Source of the DNA: a bacterium
Lineage (GTDB): Bacteria; Patescibacteriota; Minisyncoccia; UBA6257; JAGOQP01
Assembly: GCA_021814695.1 (NCBI GenBank)
Contig: JAKAHY010000009.1
Span: 1 to 33,211, forward strand
Direction of reading: 5' to 3'
Length of the DNA: 33,211 nucleotides
Shown here piece by piece: positions 17,502 through 26,229 of the stretch. The number at the start of each line of letters is the position of its first letter. Position 1 is the first letter of the stretch. A program made the position numbers and the translations under genes. The notes under the pieces were generated by a model. The model saw only the letters and a list, made by a program, of their open reading frames with translations. It ran no database searches and was not told where the DNA came from.

Positions 17502-17591
17502 ATGGCAAAGAAAAAGATGACCAAGAAGAAAGTAAAGAAGGTAAAGAAAGTAAAGAAGGTCAAGAAAGTAAAAAAGAGTAAAAAAAGATAA
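17502..17591 (+). CDS. Lysine-rich 29-aa micro-ORF
   Basis: MAKKKMTKKKVKKVKKVKKVKKVKKSKKR*; AAGGA upstream and a terminator directly downstream; below the ORF-track cutoff. Confidence 0.6.
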   Translation: MAKKKMTKKKVKKVKKVKKVKKVKKSKKR

Positions 17592-17605
17592 GGATTAACC
17601 TTGTC

Positions 17606-17640
17606 AAAAAAGCCTCCAATGTGATTTGGGGGCTTTTTTT
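17606..17640 (+). terminator. Rho-independent terminator
   Basis: AAAAAAGCCTCC-loop-GGGGGCTTTTTTT. Confidence 0.8.
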
Positions 17641-17715
17641 GCGGAAAAATCTGTGATATACTGACATCGTTAATGTGGTCCTTATAAAACAATAAGAATA
17701 TAAAACCAATTATCC

Positions 17716-18069
17716 ATGAAAATTATTATAAAAGCGACGGAATTAGAGCTTAACGACGCCTTAAAAACTTACGTTACCGAAAAGTTCGCCCCAATGGAAA
17801 AAATAGTCAAAAGCTTTGAAGCTAACGGAGGGCTCCTATTAAAGGTAGAAATAGCCCGGACAACCCATCATCACAATAAGGGAAATGTTTTCTATGTGGA
17901 ATGCTCTATTACTATAGGAGACAAAGTTCTCAGGATCGAACAGACCGAGCAGGATATGCACGCAGCGATAGATCTCGCACAAGGAAGGCTAAAAGAGGAG
18001 TTGGAGCAGTTTAAAAAGAAAAAAATGGAAAAGAACCGCAAGGAAATAGATAGGATCAAAAACAAATAA
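17716..18069 (+). CDS. hpf: Ribosome hibernation promoting factor (HPF/RaiA family)
   Basis: MKIIIKATELELNDALKTYVTEKFAPMEKIV...VECSITIGDKVLRIEQTEQDMHAAIDLAQGRLKEELEQFKKK. Confidence 0.88.
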   Translation: MKIIIKATELELNDALKTYVTEKFAPMEKIVKSFEANGGLLLKVEIARTTHHHNKGNVFYVECSITIGDKVLRIEQTEQDMHAAIDLAQGRLKEELEQFKKKKMEKNRKEIDRIKNK

Positions 18070-18087
18070 AAGATTATCTTCATTAGT

Positions 18088-20655
18088 ATGTCTCTGCTGG
18101 ATAAAATATTCTCTCCGATAGGGAGTTATAAGAAAATTGTTGAATCAATAAACGCCTTGGAACAAGGCGTTGTTAATCTATCGGATGAAGAAATCAAAAA
18201 TAAAGGCGAGGCGCTCAAATCTAAAATCAGGGACGGAAGTCTTTCCGTGGAAGATGCCCTACCCGAAGCATTCGCTCTTGTCAGAGAAGTTTCCAAAAGA
18301 ACCCTAAGCCAGCGCCACTACGATGTTCAGCTTATCGGAGGCATTGTAATGTCCGAAGGAAAGATTGCCGAAATGGCTACCGGAGAGGGAAAGACGTTGG
18401 CGGCAACTGCACCGGCATATTTGCACGGCCTTACCGGGAAAGGCGTACACGTTATCACCGTCAACGATTATCTGGCACAGCGTGATGCCGTCTGGATGGG
18501 ACAAATTTACGACACTCTCGGTCTTTCTGTGGCTTGCGTTGTTCATGACAATGCATTTATGTATGACCCGAATTGGCACATAACCGAGCAAGGAGACCAG
18601 ATGATAGACAAAGAAAGGGACATAACCGGAAGCTTTCGTGTGCAAAAAGAATATCTAAGGCCGGCTTCAAGAAAAGAAGCATATATGGCCGATATAGTTT
18701 ATGGCACAAACCACGAATTCGGTTTTGATTATCTTAGGGATAATCTTGCGTACTCCACCGGCCAGCAGGTTCAGCGCAAGCCTTATTTTGCGATAATCGA
18801 CGAAGTCGACAGCATTCTCATCGATGAAGCCAGAACTCCTTTGATTATTTCGGCTCCGGACACTCAAGCGGCGGAATACTATAAACTTTTTGCCAGAATC
18901 GTTCAGGCGTTAAAAAAAGACTCCGACTATACCGTCGACGAGAAAGCCAGAGTTGTTCAGATAACCGACGAAGGAATCGGAAATGTTGAAAAAATTCTTA
19001 ATATAGAAAATTTATACGATGCCCAAAATCTTAGGCTTGTGCATTATCTGGAAGAATCTCTTAAAGCCAAAGCCCTTTTCTTTAAAGACAGGCATTATGT
19101 AATAAAAAATCAGGAAATCATAATTGTTGATGAATTTACGGGACGTCTTATGCCCGGAAGGCGTTATTCCGGAGGACTTCATCAGGCGCTTGAAGCCAAA
19201 GAAGGAGTCAGAGTACAGGAGGAACAAAAAACTTTCGCTCAAATTACCATACAAAACTATTTCAGGTTATACGAAAAAATATCGGGTATGACGGGAACAG
19301 CCGCTACTTCATCGGAAGAGTTTAATAAAGTTTATGGGCTTGAAGTGGTGTCAATTCCGACAAACAAGCCTTCACAAAGAAAAGACCATCCGGATTATGT
19401 ATTTAAAACCAAGGAGTCCAAATACGAAGCCATCGTCAAAGAGGTCAAGGAACGGCAAGCCAAAGGGCAGCCTATTCTTGTTGGTACAACTTCTATAGAT
19501 GAAAATCAGCTGCTTTCTACGTATTTCGGCAATGCGGGTATTGCTCACGAGGTTTTAAACGCCAAAAATCACGAAAGAGAAGGAGAGATTATTGCTCAGG
19601 CCGGAAGAGCCGGAGCGGTTATGCTCGCCACCAACATGGCAGGAAGAGGAGTTGATATCGTGTTGGGGGGAAATCCTCCCGAGGCGGATAAAGCGGAAAA
19701 AGTAACAGATGCCGGAGGATTATTCGTTATCGGAACACAGCGCAATGAAGCCAGAAGAATCGATAACCAACTTAGGGGGCGTTCCGGAAGGCAGGGAGAT
19801 CCGGGGGAAACCAGATTTTTCCTATCTCTTGAAGATGAATTGATGAGGGTTTTTGGAGGGCCAAAGATCCAATCATTAATGACAACTCTCAAACTTCCCG
19901 AAAACATGCCGATAGAATCCGGTATGGTTGCCAGAGTTGTTGATGAGGCCCAAAAGAAAGTTGAGGGTATAAATTTTGATGTCCGCAAACATCTGTTGGA
20001 ATACGATACGGTTTTAAACAAACAGAGGCAGACTGTATACAAGAGGCGTCAGAATATGATGGAAAGAATAGAAAAAGGAGAGACAAATGAAGTTGTAAAA
20101 GAAATAGCGTCCGAAACGCTCCAAAAAAATAGCCTGACATTTGAAAGGGAAGAATTTGAAAAGTGGGTTAAAACAGCCGGCTTGTCTGAGAGCATATCCG
20201 AGGATGATTACGATAAAATAAAGCTAGGCGAGCTGCCAAAAAATATAATCGATAAAATAGACGAAGTTTCAAAAAGTCCGGAAACGGGAATGAGAGTTTT
20301 GGCGTCTATCGATATATTCTGGACCAACCACCTGGAAAACTTGGAGGCATTAATGGAATCGGTACGTATGCGCGCTTATGGACAAAGAGATCCTCTGGTT
20401 GAATATAAGCGGGAAAGCTTTCAGCTTTTTCAGAGTCTTATTGCAAATTCCAACGAGTGGGTTATTAACAACATCTTTCTTATAAGAAACGAGGTTCCGG
20501 CTCAGGCGGTTTCATTCGCGTCAAATAATGACGGACACAAAGAAATCGGCAGAAACGATCCTTGTCCCTGCGGAGCGATTAACCCGGAAACAGGTAGGAT
20601 ATATAAATACAAACATTGCGGATTAATAAATGCCCCTTATCATAAATCAAAGTAG
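18088..20655 (+). CDS. secA: Preprotein translocase ATPase SecA
   Basis: RHYDVQLIGGIVMSEGKIAEMATGEGKTL, HEFGFDYLRDNLA, GMTGTAATSSEEFNKVYGLEVVSIPTNKP, NMAGRGVDIVLGG, C-terminal NDPCPCG...HCG zinc-binding tail. Confidence 0.97.
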   Translation: MSLLDKIFSPIGSYKKIVESINALEQGVVNLSDEEIKNKGEALKSKIRDGSLSVEDALPEAFALVREVSKRTLSQRHYDVQLIGGIVMSEGKIAEMATGEGKTLAATAPAYLHGLTGKGVHVITVNDYLAQRDAVWMGQIYDTLGLSVACVVHDNAFMYDPNWHITEQGDQMIDKERDITGSFRVQKEYLRPASRKEAYMADIVYGTNHEFGFDYLRDNLAYSTGQQVQRKPYFAIIDEVDSILIDEARTPLIISAPDTQAAEYYKLFARIVQALKKDSDYTVDEKARVVQITDEGIGNVEKILNIENLYDAQNLRLVHYLEESLKAKALFFKDRHYVIKNQEIIIVDEFTGRLMPGRRYSGGLHQALEAKEGVRVQEEQKTFAQITIQNYFRLYEKISGMTGTAATSSEEFNKVYGLEVVSIPTNKPSQRKDHPDYVFKTKESKYEAIVKEVKERQAKGQPILVGTTSIDENQLLSTYFGNAGIAHEVLNAKNHEREGEIIAQAGRAGAVMLATNMAGRGVDIVLGGNPPEADKAEKVTDAGGLFVIGTQRNEARRIDNQLRGRSGRQGDPGETRFFLSLEDELMRVFGGPKIQSLMTTLKLPENMPIESGMVARVVDEAQKKVEGINFDVRKHLLEYDTVLNKQRQTVYKRRQNMMERIEKGETNEVVKEIASETLQKNSLTFEREEFEKWVKTAGLSESISEDDYDKIKLGELPKNIIDKIDEVSKSPETGMRVLASIDIFWTNHLENLEALMESVRMRAYGQRDPLVEYKRESFQLFQSLIANSNEWVINNIFLIRNEVPAQAVSFASNNDGHKEIGRNDPCPCGAINPETGRIYKYKHCGLINAPYHKSK

Positions 20656-20660
20656 CGGAG

Positions 20661-20690
20661 TCCTCCGAAGCTTGTTTAAGCGAAGGAGGA
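20661..20690 (+). repeat. Hairpin repeat, TCCTYCG-AAGCTT family
   Basis: TCCTCCGAAGCTTGTTTAAGCGAAGGAGGA, 5 nt after the secA stop. Confidence 0.5.
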
Positions 20691-20752
20691 GTGTGGAAGT
20701 GGAAAAAAATATAAAAAATGCCATGGGGCCTAGAAAATAATTATTAATGTTT

Positions 20753-20782
20753 TAAAAAACCGGCCTAGAGCCGATTTTTTTC
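20753..20782. terminator. Terminator hairpin between convergent secA and pilin genes
   Basis: AAAAAACCGGC-CTAGA-GCCGATTTTTTT. Confidence 0.65.
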
Positions 20783-20800
20783 TGTAATTGAATAATAATA

Positions 20801-22858
20801 TTATTTAATTTGACACTGACCAGTGATTCCGCATGTCCTGGTATAAATAGTCATATAGGCGCTGTAGTTGGATAGAGTGCCGCTTGCCACAGTGCATACT
20901 CCGGTTGATGCATTCCTATAAGAGTTATACCCAAAATTAGTAGAACAAGAGCCCGTCGCTAGTCCATCTTGGTTATAGTTATAATAATTTCCGGAACTTG
21001 GACAAGAAAAACCAGTAGTCACTAAAGCGCTACCGGTACAATTCGATGAGGAATAATACCAAGTTACTGCAGTGGGAGATCCGGTGCAATCTCCAAAATT
21101 ATTACTGCTTCCGTGATAACCGATAATTGACAAAAGGTTAGTTGAAGGATTGGTATACATAACATTATCACAAGCTAAATTGGAGGTAGATGTGGAAGTG
21201 GGATAATATCCTACATATTTTCCAACCAATGTCGTTCCATCGCTTTGGTAAACGCTCAAACTCCCTCCTCCCACAGCCGCATCAACATAGGCTTTATTGG
21301 CGGCGTCGGCGCTGCCCGTTGGAGTGGCGACGTTGATTATTCTATTGCTTCCGGCATCAATTGATGCGCCGCTGACATTGGTTGCCACAACAAGTCCGGC
21401 GGTTGTGGGGGTATCCGTTCCGATCCCAACATTGGTGGAAGTTAATACCATAGTATTGGATGTATTATTATATCTGAAAGCGAGCTTTCCGGGTAAAATT
21501 CCTGTAGTCATGTCCCACCTTTGCCCCCCAGTTCCTTTATCAATAAGAACAACTCTCGCTCCTATGCCGACGGAAGGATTATCTGTAATATTTTGACCAG
21601 TCTGTAATGATGCTAACGTTTGTGTATCATTTCCTCCCACAAAAATCATAGGTTTGTTAGCAAGCAATCCTCGGACATCAAGATTAACCTGTGGGGTAGT
21701 TGTCCCGATGCCGACGTTGCCGGCAAAATAGTTATAAGCATTTGAGTCCGATTGGAATAATCCAAATGGCTTATTTGTCTGAGTTCCCATAGTGACATTT
21801 CCGATATAGACACCATAAGTATTGCCGATAGTGGCGTTGTTGGTAGAAAGATCGGTATAGATACCGGTTGCGCTCGTAACAGTACCCGGTCCGTAGTTTC
21901 TTAAGTTGGCATATATAGCAGTACCATTTGAAACTGTTCCGCTGCCTTGATTGCCGAATAGATATTTTATTCCATAAAGAGCTCCTGTAATATTTGCAGT
22001 CGTCCCGGAATTAACCCAAATCGAGCCGATAATTCCTGCCTGGCTTACTGCAACGTCGGCTGTTGGAGAAAGAGTAAGGCCTATTTGTCCTCCGTAATAA
22101 GACGCGCTGTTTCCGGTATAATTTCCTACGGCATTAAGGAAAACGTTTGATGTTGGGGCTGAGTTGATACCTACATTACCGACAATATAAGCGACACCAT
22201 TAGGAGAAGGAGACGTCGTTGTTCCAACGCTTAAACCTGTCGCTACACTGACATTTCCCGAAAATGCTCCGTTAAGCCAGCGAGTAGAAGGATTGGCGCC
22301 AACACTCCATTTATTATCGGTTCCGGGTATTAAATCATAATCAAATGTTGCTGCATTTACTCTGGAGAAAGCGGAACGCAAAGCCCGTGAAATTGTCTGG
22401 CCCGCTGCCGGTTGGACTTCGGATACCGATAAATCTACCTGGACAATATCTCTTCCCGGCGGCTGGGATAATTTTTTAAATTGAAGTGAGTCTACATTTA
22501 CTTTATCGCTGGTAATGCTTTGGGCAGCGCCCGTTCCTTGTTGAACATAAACTTGTCCATTGGAAAGATAAACCAAGGTCGGGTCGTTTGCCAAAGCGCT
22601 CATTCTAAGCTGGAGAGTGCTCGTGGCGACTCCGGAATCCATCTGAATCATGCTTGAATCTCTGACAAGGCGTTGGACCGTGCTCATTACGAAATTCAGT
22701 TGGTCGGTTACTTCGTTTTGGGCAGATTCTTGGACTTGAGTCTTGGTAACTGTGGATAAAATTCCAACCAGCATTCCCGAAACAACGCCGATTATTCCGA
22801 TGTAAATCAACAGCTCGACCAGTGAAAAGCCTTCATTTTTAGTCAATTTTTTAAACAT
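20801..22858 (-). CDS. Type IV pilin-like N-terminus fused to a phage-tail-fibre-like repetitive region
   Basis: NEGFSLVELLIYIGIIGVVSGMLVG prepilin motif; later GNVGIGTTTPQVNLDVRG, NVGIGTDTP and NRIINVATPTGSADAANKAYVDAAV tail-fibre-like motifs; Cys-containing C-terminus. Confidence 0.85.
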   Translation of the reverse strand: MFKKLTKNEGFSLVELLIYIGIIGVVSGMLVGILSTVTKTQVQESAQNEVTDQLNFVMSTVQRLVRDSSMIQMDSGVATSTLQLRMSALANDPTLVYLSNGQVYVQQGTGAAQSITSDKVNVDSLQFKKLSQPPGRDIVQVDLSVSEVQPAAGQTISRALRSAFSRVNAATFDYDLIPGTDNKWSVGANPSTRWLNGAFSGNVSVATGLSVGTTTSPSPNGVAYIVGNVGINSAPTSNVFLNAVGNYTGNSASYYGGQIGLTLSPTADVAVSQAGIIGSIWVNSGTTANITGALYGIKYLFGNQGSGTVSNGTAIYANLRNYGPGTVTSATGIYTDLSTNNATIGNTYGVYIGNVTMGTQTNKPFGLFQSDSNAYNYFAGNVGIGTTTPQVNLDVRGLLANKPMIFVGGNDTQTLASLQTGQNITDNPSVGIGARVVLIDKGTGGQRWDMTTGILPGKLAFRYNNTSNTMVLTSTNVGIGTDTPTTAGLVVATNVSGASIDAGSNRIINVATPTGSADAANKAYVDAAVGGGSLSVYQSDGTTLVGKYVGYYPTSTSTSNLACDNVMYTNPSTNLLSIIGYHGSSNNFGDCTGSPTAVTWYYSSSNCTGSALVTTGFSCPSSGNYYNYNQDGLATGSCSTNFGYNSYRNASTGVCTVASGTLSNYSAYMTIYTRTCGITGQCQIK

Positions 22859-22947
22859 ATTTATCGGTATAATTATACCATTTTTAGATAAAGATATGTG
22901 AATAACCCTCTAAATCCTCCTGCTCCCTTTCTTTATGGAGGGGGAGC

Positions 22948-22995
22948 AAATCCCTCCCTGCCTTACGGCAGTACTCCCTTTAGCAAAGGGAGAAT
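22948..22995 (+). repeat. Dual-hairpin repeat, type A copy 1
   Basis: AAATCCCTCCCTGCCTTACGGCAGTACTCCCTTTAGCAAAGGGAGAAT. Confidence 0.85.
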
Positions 22996-23006
22996 TATTT
23001 TTTTTA

Positions 23007-23050
23007 TTCCTCCTTTCCTAAAGGAGGTGGCACGAAGTGCCGGAGGATTT
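23007..23050 (-). repeat. Dual-hairpin repeat, inverted variant B1
   Basis: Reverse complement AAATCCTCCGGCACTTCGTGCCACCTCCTTTAGGAAAGGAGGAAT has the type A architecture. Confidence 0.75.
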
Positions 23051-23062
23051 GTAGTTATTCAG

Positions 23063-23113
23063 AAATCCCCTCTGCCTTACGGCAGTACTCCCTTTAGCAA
23101 AGGGAGAATAAAT
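23063..23113 (+). repeat. Dual-hairpin repeat, type A copy 2
   Basis: AAATCCCCTCTGCCTTACGGCAGTACTCCCTTTAGCAAAGGGAGAATAAAT. Confidence 0.85.
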
Positions 23114-23114
23114 C

Positions 23115-23501
23115 CTATTCCTCCTTTTTTAAAGGAGGTGGCGAGTCCGCGAACCGGAGGATTTCTGACTTTATAGCTTGTATAACTCCTGCTAAATTAT
23201 TCCTTACCTCAACATCCCTAAATCTGATAATTTTAACTCCGAGTGATTTTAGCGATTTCTGCCTGATTTCATCTCTGTCAATTTTAAAATCGTGACTAGC
23301 GGCTCCATCAATTTCAATAGCTAGATTTAATGAATGACAATAAAAATCAACTATATATTTTCCTATCGGTCTTTGACGCAAGAAACGATATCCAAGTTTG
23401 TTATTTTTTAACTCATTCCATAAGATAACTTCTGATAAATTTCCTGATTGACGTAATTTCCGGGAGTAATTCTTTAAATGTTTTTGATAATGTAATTTCA
23501 T
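23115..23501 (-). CDS. DUF559 endonuclease-domain protein (VSR-like fold)
   Basis: LRQSGNLSEVILWNELKNNKLGYRFLRQRPIGKYIVDFYCHSLNLAIEIDGAASHDFKIDRDEIRQKSLKSLGVKIIRFRDVEVRNNLAGVIQAI. Confidence 0.92.
   Translation of the reverse strand: MKLHYQKHLKNYSRKLRQSGNLSEVILWNELKNNKLGYRFLRQRPIGKYIVDFYCHSLNLAIEIDGAASHDFKIDRDEIRQKSLKSLGVKIIRFRDVEVRNNLAGVIQAIKSEILRFADSPPPLKKEE
23117..23164 (-). repeat. Dual-hairpin repeat, inverted variant B2; overlaps the DUF559 3' end
   Basis: Reverse complement AAATCCTCCGGTTCGCGGACTCGCCACCTCCTTTAAAAAAGGAGGAAT. Confidence 0.75.
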
Positions 23502-23509
23502 GTGTTAAT

Positions 23510-23560
23510 AAATCCCTCCCTGCCTTACGGCAGTGCTCCCTTTAGAAAAGGGAGAATAAA
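23510..23560 (+). repeat. Dual-hairpin repeat, type A copy 3
   Basis: AAATCCCTCCCTGCCTTACGGCAGTGCTCCCTTTAGAAAAGGGAGAATAAA. Confidence 0.85.
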
Positions 23561-23609
23561 TCCCTCCCTGCCTTACGGCAGTACTCCCTTTAGAAAAGGG
23601 AGAATAAAT
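23558..23609 (+). repeat. Dual-hairpin repeat, type A copy 4
   Basis: AAATCCCTCCCTGCCTTACGGCAGTACTCCCTTTAGAAAAGGGAGAATAAAT, tandem with copy 3. Confidence 0.85.
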
Positions 23610-23650
23610 CCCTCCCCCTAACGGGTACTTCCTTCATAAAATGGAGAATA
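23606..23650 (+). repeat. Degenerate type A copy 5
   Basis: AAATCCCTCCCCCTAACGGGTACTTCCTTCATAAAATGGAGAATA. Confidence 0.6.
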
Positions 23651-23666
23651 TATTTAAATTTTCTAT

Positions 23667-24320
23667 CTATTTATTAATGATCACTTTCCCTACAATATCC
23701 GATTTGCCTATGAGTCCGAATCGGACGCTATCAATAGAACCTTCCGAAAGATTTCCTAAAATCAGATATGTATTAGCGGGGATGATGGGATAACTTACTG
23801 AATAGAGTTTTAAGATTTGTATTCTTCCGGTCGGTATCTGATAAATTTCGCCCCTGCTCGTTTTGAGCGGATTACCGTTGACTATTATTTCGTATCCCTG
23901 GCTATCAAGTTTTATAGTCCACTTATCTCCGGGAATTGCCCTGACGATTTTTATCAGAGGATCCGGATTTCCGGCATAGTTATAAATAACGACATCGTTT
24001 CTTTTAACCTCATTGCAGGAGTAATAGTTTTTTAACACCGTTATCTTTTGTCCGTCCTCTACGATTCCGCTCATCGAACCCCCGCTGACCGTGTCGGATA
24101 TTTCCTGTATTTTGCAATTTGCCGAAGGTGATGGAGGTGTGGAAGTAATATTTTCGGTCGGATTGGTTATTATGTCGGATGATGAGGCTGTAATTTGCGG
24201 AGCATTTTTATCAAGCGGTTTATTCAGATGCTCAACTGTTATAAATCCATATACAAGAACCGCCGTTGCAAGCAGCAGAATCAAAAAAAGAGAAAGCAAA
24301 ACTATATTTCGTAATTTCAT
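23667..24320 (-). CDS. Signal peptidase I-like (S26) membrane protein
   Basis: TM anchor, GGSMSGIVEDGQ (Ser), RNDVVIYNY, LIKIVRAIPGDKW (Lys), ILGN...SVRFGLIGKSDIVGKV. Confidence 0.8.
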   Translation of the reverse strand: MKLRNIVLLSLFLILLLATAVLVYGFITVEHLNKPLDKNAPQITASSSDIITNPTENITSTPPSPSANCKIQEISDTVSGGSMSGIVEDGQKITVLKNYYSCNEVKRNDVVIYNYAGNPDPLIKIVRAIPGDKWTIKLDSQGYEIIVNGNPLKTSRGEIYQIPTGRIQILKLYSVSYPIIPANTYLILGNLSEGSIDSVRFGLIGKSDIVGKVIINK

Positions 24321-24370
24321 TTTTGTTGCGAATAACCCGTCTTTTCATTATACTACAACCGTAAATAAGC

Positions 24371-26194
24371 ATGGAGAATACAAGAAATTTCGTAATCATA
24401 GCCCATATCGACCACGGCAAAAGCACCCTTGCGGACCGCTTGCTTGAAATTACCGGAACCATAGAAAAGCGAAGGATGAAGGAGCAGTATCTGGACCAAT
24501 TGGAGCTTGAGCGTGAACGGGGAATAACCATAAAAATGGCTCCGGTAAGAATGGAGTACAAAAATTTCATCTTAAATCTTATAGATACTCCCGGACACCC
24601 CGATTTCGGATACGAGGTTTCAAGGGCCTTGGAGGCGGTTGAGGGGGCGATATTGCTTGTTGACGGCACTCAGGGCATACAAGCTCAAACACTTTCCAAT
24701 TTCTATGCGGCAAAGAAAGCCGGACTTAAAATTATCGGCGCCGTAAACAAGGTTGATTTAAACATTCCTGATATTGATACTTCGATCGAAGAATTAGCTG
24801 CGCTTTTGGAAGTTCCAAAATCCGAAATCCATCGGATTTCGGGAAAAACAGGATTTGGCGTGGCTGAATTGCTTGATGATGTTATAAGCCGGGTTCCGTC
24901 TCCCAAAACTACATCATCCGGAAATGATATAAACAAAGGCCTCATTTTCGATTCATTTTATGATGACCATAAAGGCATTATTGCCGTAGCGAGAGTGTTT
25001 AGTGGAAGTTTTAAGGCGCTTGATGAAGTTCAACTTCTGGCTGTTAATGAAAAACTGAAAATCAAAGAAGTCGGTTATTTTGTCCCCGAACAAAAAAAGG
25101 TTACCGAAATCAGCGAGGGCAATATCGGATATTTTGTTACCGGACTCAAGGATCCTTCTAAAATTAAAATCGGAGATACCGTTGTCCATTTTAAAAATCA
25201 GATATCAAATCCGAAACAATATTCTCTTCCGGGATATAAAGAACCAAAGCCGGTTGTGTTCGTCTCGTTTTATCCGGATAATGCCGATGAATACGACGAG
25301 TTAAAAAAATCCTTAGAGAGGCTGAGTCTTAACGATGCCTCGTTTACTTTTGAGCCGGATTTTAATGAAGTTTTGGGCAGGGGATTTAAGGGCGGATTTT
25401 TGGGAAAATTGCATTTTGAAATTATTTCCCAGCGTCTCGAAAAAGAATTCGGAATAAAGACAATCACATCGTTTCCTTCCGTGGCTTATAAAATAAAAAC
25501 CAAACGAGTCACCAGAACTTTTCATGGAATAAGCAAACCGGACGAACAGGGATATTCGCTCATCTTAAACCCGAGGGACCTTCCGGATGAATATGAGGAA
25601 ATTCTCGAACCCATGATAAAAGTTGAAATTATTTGTCCCCATCGGTTACTTGGGCCGGTGCTTAACCTAAAGGAGCTTTTCAGGTGGGGGGATGTTAATA
25701 CGCGGATGTTGGCTGACAAAATTATCATAGATACGATAATGCCGCTGGCTGAGCTGGTCTCGGATTTTGACGACAGGCTTAAGTCGGTATCGGGAGGTTT
25801 TGCATCTTTCAGTTACGAAGATGCCGGATTTAAAAAGAACGACCTTGTGAGAATGGACATCGTGGTTGCAGACGAACTAGTTCCCGGACTCTCGAGAATT
25901 TTGCCCAGAAAAGGGATTGAATATGAAGCCAGAAAAATGGCCGAACTTCTGAAAGAAACTCTACCCCGACAACAATTTCCGCAGGCAATCCAGGCAAAGA
26001 CTCTGGGAAGAATTATTGCCAGAGAGACTATACCGGCGATGAAAAAACAGCTTGGTAATTTCGGCAAAAATGGTGGAGATAGAACAAGAAAAATGAAGCT
26101 TTGGAAAAAACAACAAAGAGGAAAAAAGAAGCTCTTGTCTATGGCAAAAGTCAGGATTTCAGCGGAAGATTTTAAAAAACTCTTATCCAAATAA
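24371..26194 (+). CDS. lepA: Elongation factor 4
   Basis: NFVIIAHIDHGKSTLADRLLE, LELERERGITIKMAPVRM, DTPGHPDFGYEVSRALEAVEGAILLVDGTQGIQAQT, C-terminal NGGDRTRKMKLWKKQQRGKKKL. Confidence 0.97.
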   Translation: MENTRNFVIIAHIDHGKSTLADRLLEITGTIEKRRMKEQYLDQLELERERGITIKMAPVRMEYKNFILNLIDTPGHPDFGYEVSRALEAVEGAILLVDGTQGIQAQTLSNFYAAKKAGLKIIGAVNKVDLNIPDIDTSIEELAALLEVPKSEIHRISGKTGFGVAELLDDVISRVPSPKTTSSGNDINKGLIFDSFYDDHKGIIAVARVFSGSFKALDEVQLLAVNEKLKIKEVGYFVPEQKKVTEISEGNIGYFVTGLKDPSKIKIGDTVVHFKNQISNPKQYSLPGYKEPKPVVFVSFYPDNADEYDELKKSLERLSLNDASFTFEPDFNEVLGRGFKGGFLGKLHFEIISQRLEKEFGIKTITSFPSVAYKIKTKRVTRTFHGISKPDEQGYSLILNPRDLPDEYEEILEPMIKVEIICPHRLLGPVLNLKELFRWGDVNTRMLADKIIIDTIMPLAELVSDFDDRLKSVSGGFASFSYEDAGFKKNDLVRMDIVVADELVPGLSRILPRKGIEYEARKMAELLKETLPRQQFPQAIQAKTLGRIIARETIPAMKKQLGNFGKNGGDRTRKMKLWKKQQRGKKKLLSMAKVRISAEDFKKLLSK

Positions 26195-26229
26195 AAATTG
26201 TTCATTTTCGTGTGTTATACTGAATATCG

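Noticed and set aside
17411-17692. 93-aa minus-strand ORF with FFTFFTFFTFF
   Set aside because: Antisense image of the lysine-rich micro-ORF; also crosses the terminator.
22898-23176. 92-aa ORF MNNPLNPPAPFLYGGG...
   Set aside because: Entirely made of the dual-hairpin repeats translated in one frame; repeated peptides PYGSTPFSKGRI and IPPFLKEVA reflect DNA repeats, not a protein family.
22948-23610. Repeats with possible CRISPR-like spacing
   Set aside because: Copies are directly abutting or irregularly spaced, present in both orientations, built of two hairpins, and there are no unique uniform spacers or cas genes.
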